Shown here one piece after another: positions 17,665 through 25,662 of a stretch of DNA of 64,000 bases. Location of the stretch: contig NZ_JADQDO010000004.1 of assembly GCF_015694465.1 (NCBI RefSeq), forward strand, positions 248,001 to 312,000, written 5' to 3'. Position 1 is the first letter of the stretch. Every line of letters begins with the position of its first letter. The stretch comes from Microvirga alba. GTDB lineage: Bacteria; Pseudomonadota; Alphaproteobacteria; Rhizobiales; Beijerinckiaceae. The notes below the pieces were generated by a model that did not search any database, was not told the DNA's origin, and worked only from the letters and a program-made list of their open reading frames with translations. Both the position numbers and the translations under genes were made by a program.

Positions 17665-18155
17665 GTTTCATAGCGCGCTATTCATCGCCGGAAACCGAAC
17701 AAATGAGAGAAGCGCGCTGCAATGCCGGAGTTACGATGCCCGGCCAGCAACCCGCTGGAGCAACATGATGTAACGGTAGGTTTAAATTCGATTATACTCA
17801 CGATCCATCAGTAAGTTTAGTCTAAAGACCATATTTGCCCCAGCAAATCATAATCAAAATGCCAAATGCCTGCCATCATATGGCCACTTTCCCACCTATC
17901 ACGCTGCAAAACCTCTCTATTCCAGCCAAATTGGGCTGAAATGTCAAAAAACTGTCCAACAATCACAAGATTTAGCTTTGCAGTACAGTGTATTCGGCTT
18001 TGGCGCACCAAGGAATAGTTTTCTTGGCACGCTCATTGGTTGGTTGGGTCGACATCAAGTTCTAACTAAGGTTGCGCATCGGTTAGAAGTCGCTTTTGTT
18101 TGCTCAACATAAACTCAAATATCATTTAATAACCTACAACAAGGGGCGATTTAGT
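17665..18155. promoter_or_regulatory. AT-rich intergenic region before the RTX gene
   Basis: 491 bp, clearly richer in A and T than its surroundings, with no credible gene; one 64-codon minus frame (17817-18011) has no family signal. It contains TTTAGTCTAAA (17816-17826), a perfect inverted repeat about one base. The promoter of the beta-helix/RTX gene must lie here. The composition suggests a silencer- or activator-controlled promoter, or acquired DNA. Confidence 0.45.
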
Positions 18156-19412
18156 ATGGTCAGTGCTACACCTACCGTTTCCGGCTTCCCCAATGCTTCG
18201 AATACGGGTGTTCCTGCTGGAGTTATTCTGACGCCGTCGGGCGGCATCACGGTCACGCAGGCCGGAACCGTCATCGAGGGTCTCAACATCAAGGGCCAGG
18301 TGAACATCCAGGCCGCGAACGTGACGCTGAAGAACTGCATCATCACGTCTTCCGGCTATGCTCCGGTCAACATCAAGTCGGGCCTCACCGGCGTGGTCGT
18401 GCAGGATTGCGAAATCAACGGCACGGGCAGCAACAACGACGGCTCCACCGGCATCGCCGGCCAGGGAACATTCCTGCGCAACAACATCTACAATGTCGAA
18501 AACGGCATCAACGTGCAGGGCAACGACACCCGGATCGAGGGCAATTACATCCACGATCTCAACGCGTCAGGCGCACCGCACTACGACGGCGTCCAGATCG
18601 ATGGCGGCGTGTCCAACGTGACGGTCACCCACAACACGGTCATCAACAACCAGCCGGGTGTCTCCGCGGTGATGATCGACAACTACTGGGGCGCGGCCTC
18701 GAACATCAAGGTCGATGGCAATTACCTCGCCGGCGGTGGATTCCCGATCTACTCCGACGGCCACTTCAACAGCTCGTCCATCTCGGGCGTCTCCTTCACC
18801 AACAACTACGTGGTCAAGGGCGGTTGGGGATATTATTACATCCAGAACAGCAGCCCCACCCTCTCCGGAAACATCGAGAGCGCAGACGGCTCGTTCCCCG
18901 GTCACAATCCCGCCCCCAACCCGACGCCGGATCCGACCCCCGTTCCGGATCCGACTCCCATTCCGGATCCCAAGCCCGATCCCAAGCCGACCGACAAGGT
19001 CATCGTGGGGACTTCGGGCAACGATGTGCTGAAGGGAACCTCGGGCAATGACGTGCTCAAGGGCAAGGGTGGCAATGACATCCTCACCGGCGGCGCAGGC
19101 AAGGATGCCTTCGTGTTCGATACGAAGCTGAACGGCAGGACCAATGTCGACAAGATCACCGACTTCACTGTCAAGGATGACATGATCCATCTGTCGAAGA
19201 GCATCTTCTCGACCCTTTCCACGGGCACCTTGAGCAAGGATGCCTTCTGGATTGGCGCCAAGGCGCACGATGCCTCCGACCGGATCATCTACAACAACAA
19301 GACTGGTGTGTTGTACTACGATCCGGACGGCACGGGTAAAGCGCCGGCGGTAGAGTTCGCGAAGCTCGACAAGTACCTCAAGATGACGGCAGACCACTTC
19401 TTCGTGATCTGA
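18156..19412 (+). CDS. Secreted beta-helix protein with RTX C-terminus
   Basis: This predicted type I-secreted protein of 418 residues is likely a matrix-associated carbohydrate-binding or lyase-like protein. Residues about 10-245 form a right-handed parallel beta-helix of the pectate-lyase-like kind, rich in Asn (VNIQAANVTLKNC, IEGNYIHDLNASG, VTVTHNTVINN). Residues about 249-280 are a Pro/Asp linker with DPTPVPDPTPIPDP repeats. RTX nonapeptides (GTSGNDVLKG twice, GKGGNDILTGG) follow, then a serralysin-like C-terminal secretion region. It has no Sec signal. I chose the ATG at 18156 (AAGGGG nine bases upstream); an earlier start at 18096 is unlikely. No type I transporter gene is in the window. 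Residues 10-245 are duplicated at 21710-22417. Confidence 0.85.
   Translation: MVSATPTVSGFPNASNTGVPAGVILTPSGGITVTQAGTVIEGLNIKGQVNIQAANVTLKNCIITSSGYAPVNIKSGLTGVVVQDCEINGTGSNNDGSTGIAGQGTFLRNNIYNVENGINVQGNDTRIEGNYIHDLNASGAPHYDGVQIDGGVSNVTVTHNTVINNQPGVSAVMIDNYWGAASNIKVDGNYLAGGGFPIYSDGHFNSSSISGVSFTNNYVVKGGWGYYYIQNSSPTLSGNIESADGSFPGHNPAPNPTPDPTPVPDPTPIPDPKPDPKPTDKVIVGTSGNDVLKGTSGNDVLKGKGGNDILTGGAGKDAFVFDTKLNGRTNVDKITDFTVKDDMIHLSKSIFSTLSTGTLSKDAFWIGAKAHDASDRIIYNNKTGVLYYDPDGTGKAPAVEFAKLDKYLKMTADHFFVI
18183..18890 (+). repeat. Duplicated beta-helix segment, copy 1
   Basis: 708 bp that recur at 21710-22417 with equal length and no gap; by eye about 96% of bases agree. Similarity stops sharply at both ends, at GGCTTCC and GCAGACGGC. 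Confidence 0.85.
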
Positions 19413-19430
19413 TCGACGCCCGACCAAGAG

Positions 19431-19462
19431 CGGCCCCGGCAATTAGCCGGGGCCGTTTCGTT
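19431..19462 (+). terminator. Strong rho-independent terminator after RTX gene
   Basis: A 10-bp perfect stem CGGCCCCGGC (19431-19440) / GCCGGGGCCG (19446-19455), loop AATTA, then TTTCGTT. It lies 18 bp after the stop codon of the beta-helix/RTX gene. Confidence 0.9.
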
Positions 19463-19535
19463 ATCGGCGGCACTCAAGCGCGCGGTCTGACTGTATCTGG
19501 AGTTGCTTAGCCGCTGGATCGCTTCGACGCCAAGG

Positions 19536-20015
19536 CTACTTTTCTGTCAGCATGGCGAGTTCGCGCAGTGGCAGGTTCTCACAGGTCGGCGTGGCGACGG
19601 CGGCGAGGACGGGGCGATCAGGTGCGCTCAACCCAAGATAGCGATTCAGCTTCCTCCAATAGTAGTGTCCCCGCGTCCGCATGGTCGGCTGCTCGGCATA
19701 TGTTTGACCCTCGAAGAAGTAGAAGAGCAGGTTGCCTGCGGCCACCTGAGCGACCAGTGCTTGATGCCAACCCTGCGGCGCTACCGGCGCGACTAGGACG
19801 TAACAAGCGTCGGCATTGCCCGCCACCCAGGTCAGGTCATTGTCGGGGTTATCCTGACTCACTTGGAACCCCTGGTGCTCAAGAAGGGCTGCGATTTCAC
19901 GCGGGACCGCGCTTTCTTTGGCCACTGCAATATCGGTGTTGCCTGGGAGCTTGAGCGCCAAGCTCACAGCCAGCACGATGCAGAAGGCTCCACTAAATAC
20001 GAGCCGGAAGTTCAC
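19536..20015 (-). CDS. Exosortase-linked small exported protein of unknown function
   Basis: I do not recognise a family with confidence. The 159 residues start with a hydrophobic anchor or signal (RLVFSGAFCIVLAVSLAL) and continue as a soluble domain with two cysteines (DACYVLVAP, TPTCENLP) and aromatic runs (LLFYFFEGQ, RGHYYWRKLNRYLG). The GTG at 20015 sits inside the exosortase 3' end, so translation is probably coupled; a frame open to 20042 adds nine residues. Its place right behind the exosortase parallels the EpsI-type partner genes of exosortase loci, but I cannot show EpsI homology. It is convergent with the RTX gene. Confidence 0.6.
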   Translation of the reverse strand: MNFRLVFSGAFCIVLAVSLALKLPGNTDIAVAKESAVPREIAALLEHQGFQVSQDNPDNDLTWVAGNADACYVLVAPVAPQGWHQALVAQVAAGNLLFYFFEGQTYAEQPTMRTRGHYYWRKLNRYLGLSAPDRPVLAAVATPTCENLPLRELAMLTEK

Positions 20016-20907
20016 GTCGCATCCCGATAAGACAAACGCCAACGGTTACCGCGAGAATGATCCAGCTGGCCACTGTCGAGCCCACGGGGCCATGGATCAG
20101 CTCGAAATGTTCACGATACAGCCCGATCAGGCTTATGCGCGTAACGTTGATGGCGACAACCGCCGCGCACGCAACAAGCACCCACACGATATCCCGCAGG
20201 GAACTTGGCCGGCCTAAAACTTTGCCGAGCGTGACCCAGCACAGGATCGCCAGGGAAATATTGGCCAGAGAGGAACAGGCCGGCGCGATCCAGAGATAAC
20301 CCTCCCCGTCGGCGAACTGAATCGCGTTACCGACGCGGGGTGTTCCCAGGACCCATCCGACCAGTGCCGCATCGCCCTGCAGAATCAGATCGCTGAGCAT
20401 CGCGAAGAGAAGCCGCCCCCAAAACATTGGGATTGTCAGCGCGAGGAGTATCCATGCTCCTCGATGGAGAAAGGTTGGGTTTACAGATGTCCGAAGAATG
20501 TAGATTGCCAGAACCGACATAGCCAACCAACTCAGCGGCGCAATGGGCGTCAGAAAGGCGATCAGCGCACAAGTAGTAACGACTCGATCCAGATGAGAGA
20601 TCGACTGCGCGGGCGAGCGGAGCAGGAATGCTACGGCGATCGCCAAGGCACCCCAGACGATGACGCTGATATCAAAAGTGCTCAGCAGCGCTGCCGTGGC
20701 TCCGTTCTCCGTCACGGAGGCGATGACGCGCTCGCTGATGCCGTTGGCGAACCCTACCACGACCAGCCCGGCGAACAGCTCGTTGCGTGAGACAGACGAG
20801 CCGGTGGCGCGCCGCAAATTTGGTGTCCCCCCCTCTGCAGCGTTCGGCGCGGGGAAGGCCCCCGCTCTTGGAGGCCCAGGGTATGGGGGCTGCCCGTCTA
20901 AAGGCAT
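19993..20907 (-). CDS. Exosortase-family membrane transpeptidase
   Basis: This inner-membrane cysteine protease/transpeptidase is predicted to cut a C-terminal sorting tail. The 304 residues have a 40-residue soluble N-tail and about eight transmembrane helices. The exosortase/archaeosortase triad is complete: C211 in IAPACSSLANISLA, R257 in INVTRISLIGLY and H272 in ELIHGPVGSTVASW. The serine-rich CSSL differs from the CSG of many exosortases. It starts eight bases after the stop of the small gene at 20916-21200, which carries a matching tail, and is followed by an overlapping partner gene. Subtype is unassigned. Confidence 0.85.
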   Translation of the reverse strand: MPLDGQPPYPGPPRAGAFPAPNAAEGGTPNLRRATGSSVSRNELFAGLVVVGFANGISERVIASVTENGATAALLSTFDISVIVWGALAIAVAFLLRSPAQSISHLDRVVTTCALIAFLTPIAPLSWLAMSVLAIYILRTSVNPTFLHRGAWILLALTIPMFWGRLLFAMLSDLILQGDAALVGWVLGTPRVGNAIQFADGEGYLWIAPACSSLANISLAILCWVTLGKVLGRPSSLRDIVWVLVACAAVVAINVTRISLIGLYREHFELIHGPVGSTVASWIILAVTVGVCLIGMRRELPARI

Positions 20908-20915
20908 TGCTCAGG

Positions 20916-21200
20916 TCATTCCGCAGGACTGCGGTTGCGGTACCGGCGAACCAATGCATATCCGCCGGCGATGAGAAGGAAGGGCAATCCAGCCCCCGCG
21001 ATCGGGCCAGGTGCTCCCTTGGATCCCCCGTGGCTCCACCCGCCGCCGTGGCCCCAGCCGCCGCCATGTCCCCAGCCGTCATGCCCCCAGCCTGAACCAG
21101 GACGGTACGCGCGATCTGACGACCCCGCTGTAGCGGCAGTCGCGACCGTTAAGGCGCAAAGTGCTACCACTGCAGGAAGGATTTTTTGCCAGGAAAGCAT
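20916..21200 (-). CDS. Gly/His/Trp-rich secreted protein with sortase-type C-terminal tail
   Basis: This 94-residue protein looks like the dedicated exosortase substrate. Residues 1-25 are a clear Sec signal ending ATAATA. Residues 36-60 are a repeat, GWGHDGWGHGGGWGHGGG and onward, that could bind metal or polysaccharide. The tail has a Pro-Gly motif APGPIAGAGLP (63-73), a hydrophobic stretch FLLIAGGYALV (74-84) and a basic end RRYRNR (85-90), the tripartite plan of PEP-CTERM-like signals but with a different motif. AGGAGGTC (21204-21211) is a near-ideal ribosome site, so it is probably highly made. It is first in the exosortase operon. Confidence 0.8.
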   Translation of the reverse strand: MLSWQKILPAVVALCALTVATAATAGSSDRAYRPGSGWGHDGWGHGGGWGHGGGWSHGGSKGAPGPIAGAGLPFLLIAGGYALVRRYRNRSPAE

Positions 21201-21203
21201 GAA

Positions 21204-21211
21204 GACCTCCT
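21204..21211 (-). promoter_or_regulatory. Near-consensus ribosome binding site
   Basis: AGGAGGTC on the minus strand ends three bases before the ATG at 21200, with the GGAGG core at a workable distance. It fixes the start of the 94-residue protein and is the strongest such site seen in this patch. Confidence 0.7.
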
Positions 21212-21466
21212 ACTAAGCAGACCACATTATTCGCACCCTCATTGTCTGCCCTTTGCGTGTCGCTGCAAAGGACCCGAAATAAGTACTGCGCCTATTCTTC
21301 CGAGATATGCAGCGTTGGCGCCGGGGATATGGTAAAGTTATGGAGCGATGCTCTCACACGAAAGAGCAACGGTGCGGGGCGTCCGGATGTCGAAAACTCA
21401 CTTCCCGAGACGTCCCCAGGCACTACCTTCAAATGATCTGCACGGAATGAAGAGGATATATGCGAC

Positions 21467-22429
21467 ATGATCGAAATCCTCGCGCTGCGGTTGCGTCAGC
21501 AACGTCGGCAATACAGCCATCCTTCACTCTTGGGTGACGCTTGCTTAGCCGGAAGTGCGAGGCTTTCAATCGCCGCGTGCTCATTCATCGCTTGGCCGGT
21601 TGATGCTGGGACGGTTGGATCCGCGAGGACTGAGGAGAGCGCTTCGCTGCCTGGGTGGGTCGTCGAACTCGTCGCCGGAACATCTTCGCAATCGCGTCCG
21701 ATTCCTCCTGGCTTCCCCAATGCTTCGAATACGGGTGTTCCTGCTGGAGTTATTCTGACGCCGTCGGGCGGCATCACGGTCACGGAGGTCGGAACCATCG
21801 TCGAGGGTCTCAATATCAAGGGCCAGGTGAACATCCAGGCCGCGAACGTGACGCTGAAGAACAGCATCATCACGTCTTCCGGCTATGCTCCGGTCAACAT
21901 CAAGTCGGGCCTCATCGGCGTGGTCGTGCAGGATTGCGAAATCAACGGCACGGGCAGCAACAACGACGGCTCGAGCGGCATCGCCGGCCAGGGAACATTC
22001 CTGCGCAACAACATCTACAATGTCGAAAACGGCATCAACGTGCAGGGCAACGACACCCGGATCGAGGGCAACTACATCCACGATCTCAACGCGTCAGGCG
22101 CACCGCACTACGATGGTATCCAGATCGACGGCGGCCAGTCCAACGTGACGGTCACCCACAACACGGTCATCAACAATCAGCCGGGTGTCTCCGCGGTGAT
22201 GATCGACAACTACTGGGGCGCGGCCTCGAACATCAAGGTCGACGGCAATTACCTCGCCGGCGGTGGATTCCCGATCTACTCCGACGGCCACTTCAACAGC
22301 TCGCCCATCTCGGGCGTCTCCTTCACCAACAACTACGTGGTCAAGGGCGGCTGGGGATATTACTACGTCAAGAACAGCAACCCCACCATCTCCGGAAACA
22401 TCGAGAGCGCAGACGGCAAGATGCCCTAG
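21467..22429 (+). CDS. Second beta-helix protein, no RTX tail
   Basis: The 320 residues hold the same beta-helix as the RTX protein (here about residues 82-317; only about 14 substitutions by eye) but with other ends. The N-terminal 80 residues are unrelated: a basic start (LRLRQQRRQ) and a mildly hydrophobic stretch (ARLSIAACSFIAWPV) that could be a poor export signal. The C-terminus stops four codons after the duplicated segment, without the Pro linker or RTX repeats. The start codon is uncertain; GAGG lies 11 bases upstream of the ATG at 21467. It may be functional with another export route, or a partial duplicate in decay. Confidence 0.65.
   Translation: MIEILALRLRQQRRQYSHPSLLGDACLAGSARLSIAACSFIAWPVDAGTVGSARTEESASLPGWVVELVAGTSSQSRPIPPGFPNASNTGVPAGVILTPSGGITVTEVGTIVEGLNIKGQVNIQAANVTLKNSIITSSGYAPVNIKSGLIGVVVQDCEINGTGSNNDGSSGIAGQGTFLRNNIYNVENGINVQGNDTRIEGNYIHDLNASGAPHYDGIQIDGGQSNVTVTHNTVINNQPGVSAVMIDNYWGAASNIKVDGNYLAGGGFPIYSDGHFNSSPISGVSFTNNYVVKGGWGYYYVKNSNPTISGNIESADGKMP
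21710..22417 (+). repeat. Duplicated beta-helix segment, copy 2
   Basis: Direct repeat of 18183-18890, same strand, 708 bp, about 96% identical by eye. About 3.5 kb separates the copies, and the exosortase operon lies between them. Confidence 0.85.
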
Positions 22430-22719
22430 GCGCTTAATCCCGATATCTGCTGGTTGGATGGGTCCGGTTTTGCGAAGATTCGCGGACCCAACGGAGGCTT
22501 GATGTCGCCACGAAAATGCGGAAGAGTACGCTGTTCACCATCGGGAAAGCACATTGGCGCATCAGAAAAGTCGACGACCTCCGCAGGTCGTGTTCTAGCG
22601 GTGCGAGGGCTAATCCAGTTCCGACCGAGATGGTGACGCGACCAGTACAACTGTCCGAAGAGTCCTGGACACACGAGCGATGGTGGGATTGCTTCAGCAA
22701 CTTAGACAGCACGCCTTTG

Positions 22720-23598
22720 TCAGACGGGCCAGCCAAAGACTTGGCGAACCATCCAGCCAGCGCGCAGAGCACGAAGGTAAAACAAGGCGATGATTCCGGC
22801 GGCCCTCTCCTTGGGTGTCCGCAGGCGATTGCTCAAGATTAACTTGCGCAGGTCAAGCATAGGTGACGCGAGCACTAAGCCTGCACGTACAGCCCAGCGA
22901 ACGCGTGGAAAGGGCAGCCCCGCCTGCAACTCGAAGCTCTCACAGACCACCCGCCGCCACTTCTTCCTCAATTCATTCATATTTGCGCGAGTCGGATGGG
23001 TCACCAGTACGCTGGAATCATAAATCAAATAGAATTTCCGCTTCCGCGCGCGGTGGCACCAATCCACGTCCTCCGACACGCCGGGGCGGAAGTCCCCCAC
23101 GTCCTGGAAAACATGGCGCCAGGTGAGCAGATTGGCCGAGACCGAGAAGCCCTTTTTTTCGACATAGTATTTCTGGTTAAATGCGAACACCGCTTCGAAG
23201 GATTGCGCGCCATTTCGCGGCGGTGGCGTCTCGTCAAAAAGCTCAACCGCGCCACCAACGATATCGGAAGTATCCAACGCGGCCCGTCCCGCCGCGACCC
23301 AGCCCGCCTGTGGCACGCAGTCTGCATCCGTGAAGAACAGCATCGGCGCGGATGTCTCGCGGACGCCACGATTCCGAGCAGCCGCCGCACCCGGTAGGGT
23401 TTCGATGAAGAATCTGACAGACGGAAATAATTCACGGAGTGGCGTGAGATCCTGGTCGGAATTGTTGTCAACCACAACGATGTCAGCCTTGCCAATCTCT
23501 GGATCAGCGACGAGCGCCGTCAGACACCGATGTAATCGATCACGGTCATTGTAGTGCGGGATGATCACCGCGATGTCGGCGGACCTTTTTTGGTTCAC
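22720..23598 (-). CDS. Family 2 glycosyltransferase
   Basis: This GT-A glycosyltransferase of about 292 residues is predicted to act on the repeat unit. Motifs are IAVIIPHYNDRDRLHRCL, DIVVVDNNSD and MLFFTDADCVPQ, which carries the DxD metal site, then a GVSEDVDWCHRA segment with the expected catalytic acid. The C-terminal 70 residues are basic and partly hydrophobic and may bind the membrane. I prefer the GTG at 23598, whose bases overlap the methyltransferase stop (GTGA); a TTG at 23625 is also open. It is last in the minus-strand set with the genes at 23595-25378. Confidence 0.87.
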   Translation of the reverse strand: MNQKRSADIAVIIPHYNDRDRLHRCLTALVADPEIGKADIVVVDNNSDQDLTPLRELFPSVRFFIETLPGAAAARNRGVRETSAPMLFFTDADCVPQAGWVAAGRAALDTSDIVGGAVELFDETPPPRNGAQSFEAVFAFNQKYYVEKKGFSVSANLLTWRHVFQDVGDFRPGVSEDVDWCHRARKRKFYLIYDSSVLVTHPTRANMNELRKKWRRVVCESFELQAGLPFPRVRWAVRAGLVLASPMLDLRKLILSNRLRTPKERAAGIIALFYLRALRAGWMVRQVFGWPV

Positions 23599-24416
23599 AG
23601 CCGTACCGCTTGGTTTGGCCTGCAAATGTGCAGAACCTCTAGCGGATTGAGCCGCAGCTCCGTTGCAGCGACATGGTCGACGTCAAAGGCGCTATAATGC
23701 TCGACAAGGAATCCGGCTGCCTCAAGTCGCGCTGTGTAATCGGCCTCCGTATAGATCCGAACATGGTCGCGCTGACCATAGAGGCGTATCTTTTCGTCCT
23801 CGGGTTCGGAACCGTCGCCCTCGATGCTCTCCTTGAGTTTAAGCGACAGTGGAACCTGCAGGATGGCTATGCCTCGGGGCGAGAGCACGCGACGGATCTC
23901 ACGCATTGCCGATATGTCATCGACAATATGTTCGAGCACATGGTTGCACACAAAGACATCGATTGACCCGCTTTCCAGTGGGATATCTAGAAGGTCCATC
24001 CGACGAACCGAATTCAAATGGCGGTAGCGCTGCGGCTCAATATCCCCGGCAACGTAACGCGCTCCCGCCTTGCGCGCGATATATTTGGTCAGCCCCTTCT
24101 CAGGCGCGATATGCGTGACCGTGCGAGCCGAGCCCTCTCCGTTGAAGACGTGCCGTTCAAGATAGAATTTGACCAGGCGATCCCGATCGCTGGCGTGGCA
24201 CACCGGGCAACAATCGTCGACCTTGTACATTCCCCCAACGACCTGGAGGCGCTCCAGCAGAGCGTAGCCGTAGCCTTGCGGGAGAAACCTGCGCACATGG
24301 GCTTCGCACACGTAGCATTTATGAGAAAATCCGAAATACAGAGCGCGGCGCGACAGCTCTATGATCGGATACGGAATGGACTTTGATACCACAGACTTCA
24401 ACATCACATCATCCAT
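23595..24416 (-). CDS. Class I SAM methyltransferase with N-terminal cysteine pairs
   Basis: This 273-residue protein is probably a sugar or glycolipid methyltransferase. An N-terminal region has two Cys pairs (KCYVC near 34-38 and CCPVC near 69-73) that could bind zinc. The methyltransferase core follows: TVTHIAPEKGLTKYIA, YVAGDIEPQRY, IDVFVCNHVLEHI and the post-core VLSPRGIAILQVP strand. That order is typical of Methyltransf_11 proteins in capsule loci. A 35-bp gap separates it from the preceding glycosyltransferase, and its stop overlaps the next gene. The target is unknown. Confidence 0.8.
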   Translation of the reverse strand: MDDVMLKSVVSKSIPYPIIELSRRALYFGFSHKCYVCEAHVRRFLPQGYGYALLERLQVVGGMYKVDDCCPVCHASDRDRLVKFYLERHVFNGEGSARTVTHIAPEKGLTKYIARKAGARYVAGDIEPQRYRHLNSVRRMDLLDIPLESGSIDVFVCNHVLEHIVDDISAMREIRRVLSPRGIAILQVPLSLKLKESIEGDGSEPEDEKIRLYGQRDHVRIYTEADYTARLEAAGFLVEHYSAFDVDHVAATELRLNPLEVLHICRPNQAVRL

Positions 24417-24451
24417 CCTGGCTTGTCCTCAAGGCTTGTGGGGGGCCGTCC

Positions 24452-25378
24452 TTATGATTTCGGAGCGCGAGCCCAGACCGCTCGCTCAGCCCAAACTTCT
24501 TCCCAAGTCGCGGATCCGTTGCTCCGCCAGCTCGTCAGTCGATCGAAAAGCATACGCCCGAACACGCCAGCTTGAATGATCATCCGCGCCGTCAGCGCGG
24601 ACAACGGTTTCCAATGCAGCTCTATCCAAAGAAGGCGGGCGGCCAGGATCATTGCGATGCGGGCTGGTCGACTCGGCGTAGAGGCCCCGCCATAATGCAC
24701 AATGCAGGCTTCGGGAGTGAACAGGCGATCAAGACCTGCCGCACGCATCCGCCAACAGATATCGTCGTCCTCACAGAACATAAAGAACCGTTCATCAAAC
24801 CCACCAAGTTTTCGCCACACATCGATGCGGACGAGAACAAAACAGAAGAATAGAATATCGACTGCCCGCTCCGTGTCCCGCTTCCATCTAGGATAAACCT
24901 CCGGGTTGAAGACGGGACTCCTGCTGAAGATCATTGATAGTCCGACGGCGCGATACAGGGTGCTTCGCAGCGTCACAAACGAGCTGACGGAGGTCGGATT
25001 CAACGATCCGTCACCGAACAAGGTGCGGCCACCCCACGCACCCGCTTCAGGCCGACGCTGCGCAAAAGACCAAAGCGCTTCGAGCGCTCCAGGCAATACG
25101 ACGGTGTCAGGATTCAAAAAGAGAACATAGTCCCCCGTCGCCAGCTCGACACCGCGATTGTTCGCAGCGGCAAAGCCGATATTCCTCTCAAGCGGCACGA
25201 CCTTAAGGATCGGGAACAGCGAGCTAAGTCTCTCAAAGGATCCGTCCTGTGAATCGTTATCCAGTATGATGATTTCAACGGTGAAGTTGATGAAATCTGC
25301 CGAAAGTATCGAGTTTACACATTCGATGGTCAGATCAACGGTCTTATAATTGATGATGACGATTGAGATTTTATTCAT
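24452..25378 (-). CDS. Family 2 glycosyltransferase (rhamnosyltransferase-like)
   Basis: This GT-A enzyme of 308 residues resembles the WbbL/rhamnosyltransferase subgroup. Motifs are ISIVIINYKTVDLT, IIILDNDSQDGS, ERNIGFAAANNRG and VLFLNPDTVV (DxD-equivalent NPD), plus FFMFCEDDDICWRMR, where the ED pair is the likely catalytic base. The C-terminal segment has a short hydrophobic helix. The ATG at 25378 directly follows the stop codon of a small leader ORF (25379-25606), so it may depend on translation of that leader. Confidence 0.88.
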   Translation of the reverse strand: MNKISIVIINYKTVDLTIECVNSILSADFINFTVEIIILDNDSQDGSFERLSSLFPILKVVPLERNIGFAAANNRGVELATGDYVLFLNPDTVVLPGALEALWSFAQRRPEAGAWGGRTLFGDGSLNPTSVSSFVTLRSTLYRAVGLSMIFSRSPVFNPEVYPRWKRDTERAVDILFFCFVLVRIDVWRKLGGFDERFFMFCEDDDICWRMRAAGLDRLFTPEACIVHYGGASTPSRPARIAMILAARLLWIELHWKPLSALTARMIIQAGVFGRMLFDRLTSWRSNGSATWEEVWAERAVWARAPKS

Positions 25379-25606
25379 TTAGGAATCCCACCCTGCCAAT
25401 CGAAACCTGATGGGTCGCGACCGGCCTGTTCGCTGTGAGCATTTTCTGAGCCACCGCCGGCATAATTTTGAGGTGACCTCCGCCGGAGCAGAACGATCAG
25501 TCGCTCGATCCGGCACACTGAACTCCGACGCCTCCGCGCTCGCAGCCCGCGTAATCGGCAACGACGAATGGTGGTGACGGGGTACGGCGAGCTTCAGATC
25601 GTCCAT
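25379..25606 (-). pseudogene. Remnant of a duplicated TagA-fusion 5' end
   Basis: The small frame starts MDDLKLAVP, nearly the same as MDDPKFAVP at the start of the toroid-TagA fusion (14359), and the DNA upstream is also similar, including the exact 32-bp repeat. After about ten residues the similarity stops and the rest is Arg/Ser-rich with no family signal. It ends immediately before the glycosyltransferase ATG (25378). I read it as a leftover leader that now brings promoter and ribosome entry to the gene behind it. Confidence 0.55.
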
Positions 25607-25662
25607 GGTTTCTGTGAGCTCTTGCCTCGGGATTGGCCAATGATGCCGCAAAGCGACCCGAG

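Noticed and set aside
17817..18011. Possible 64-codon minus-strand gene
   Set aside because: Lies in AT-rich regulatory DNA, lacks a ribosome site and family features.
18567..19442. Minus-strand open frame of 291 codons
   Set aside because: Antisense to the RTX gene; its Arg/Val/Gly pattern mirrors the RTX and beta-helix repeats.
21021..21095. Tandem short repeats resembling a small CRISPR or satellite
   Set aside because: They encode the GWGHGGG units of the 94-residue protein; there are no unique spacers.
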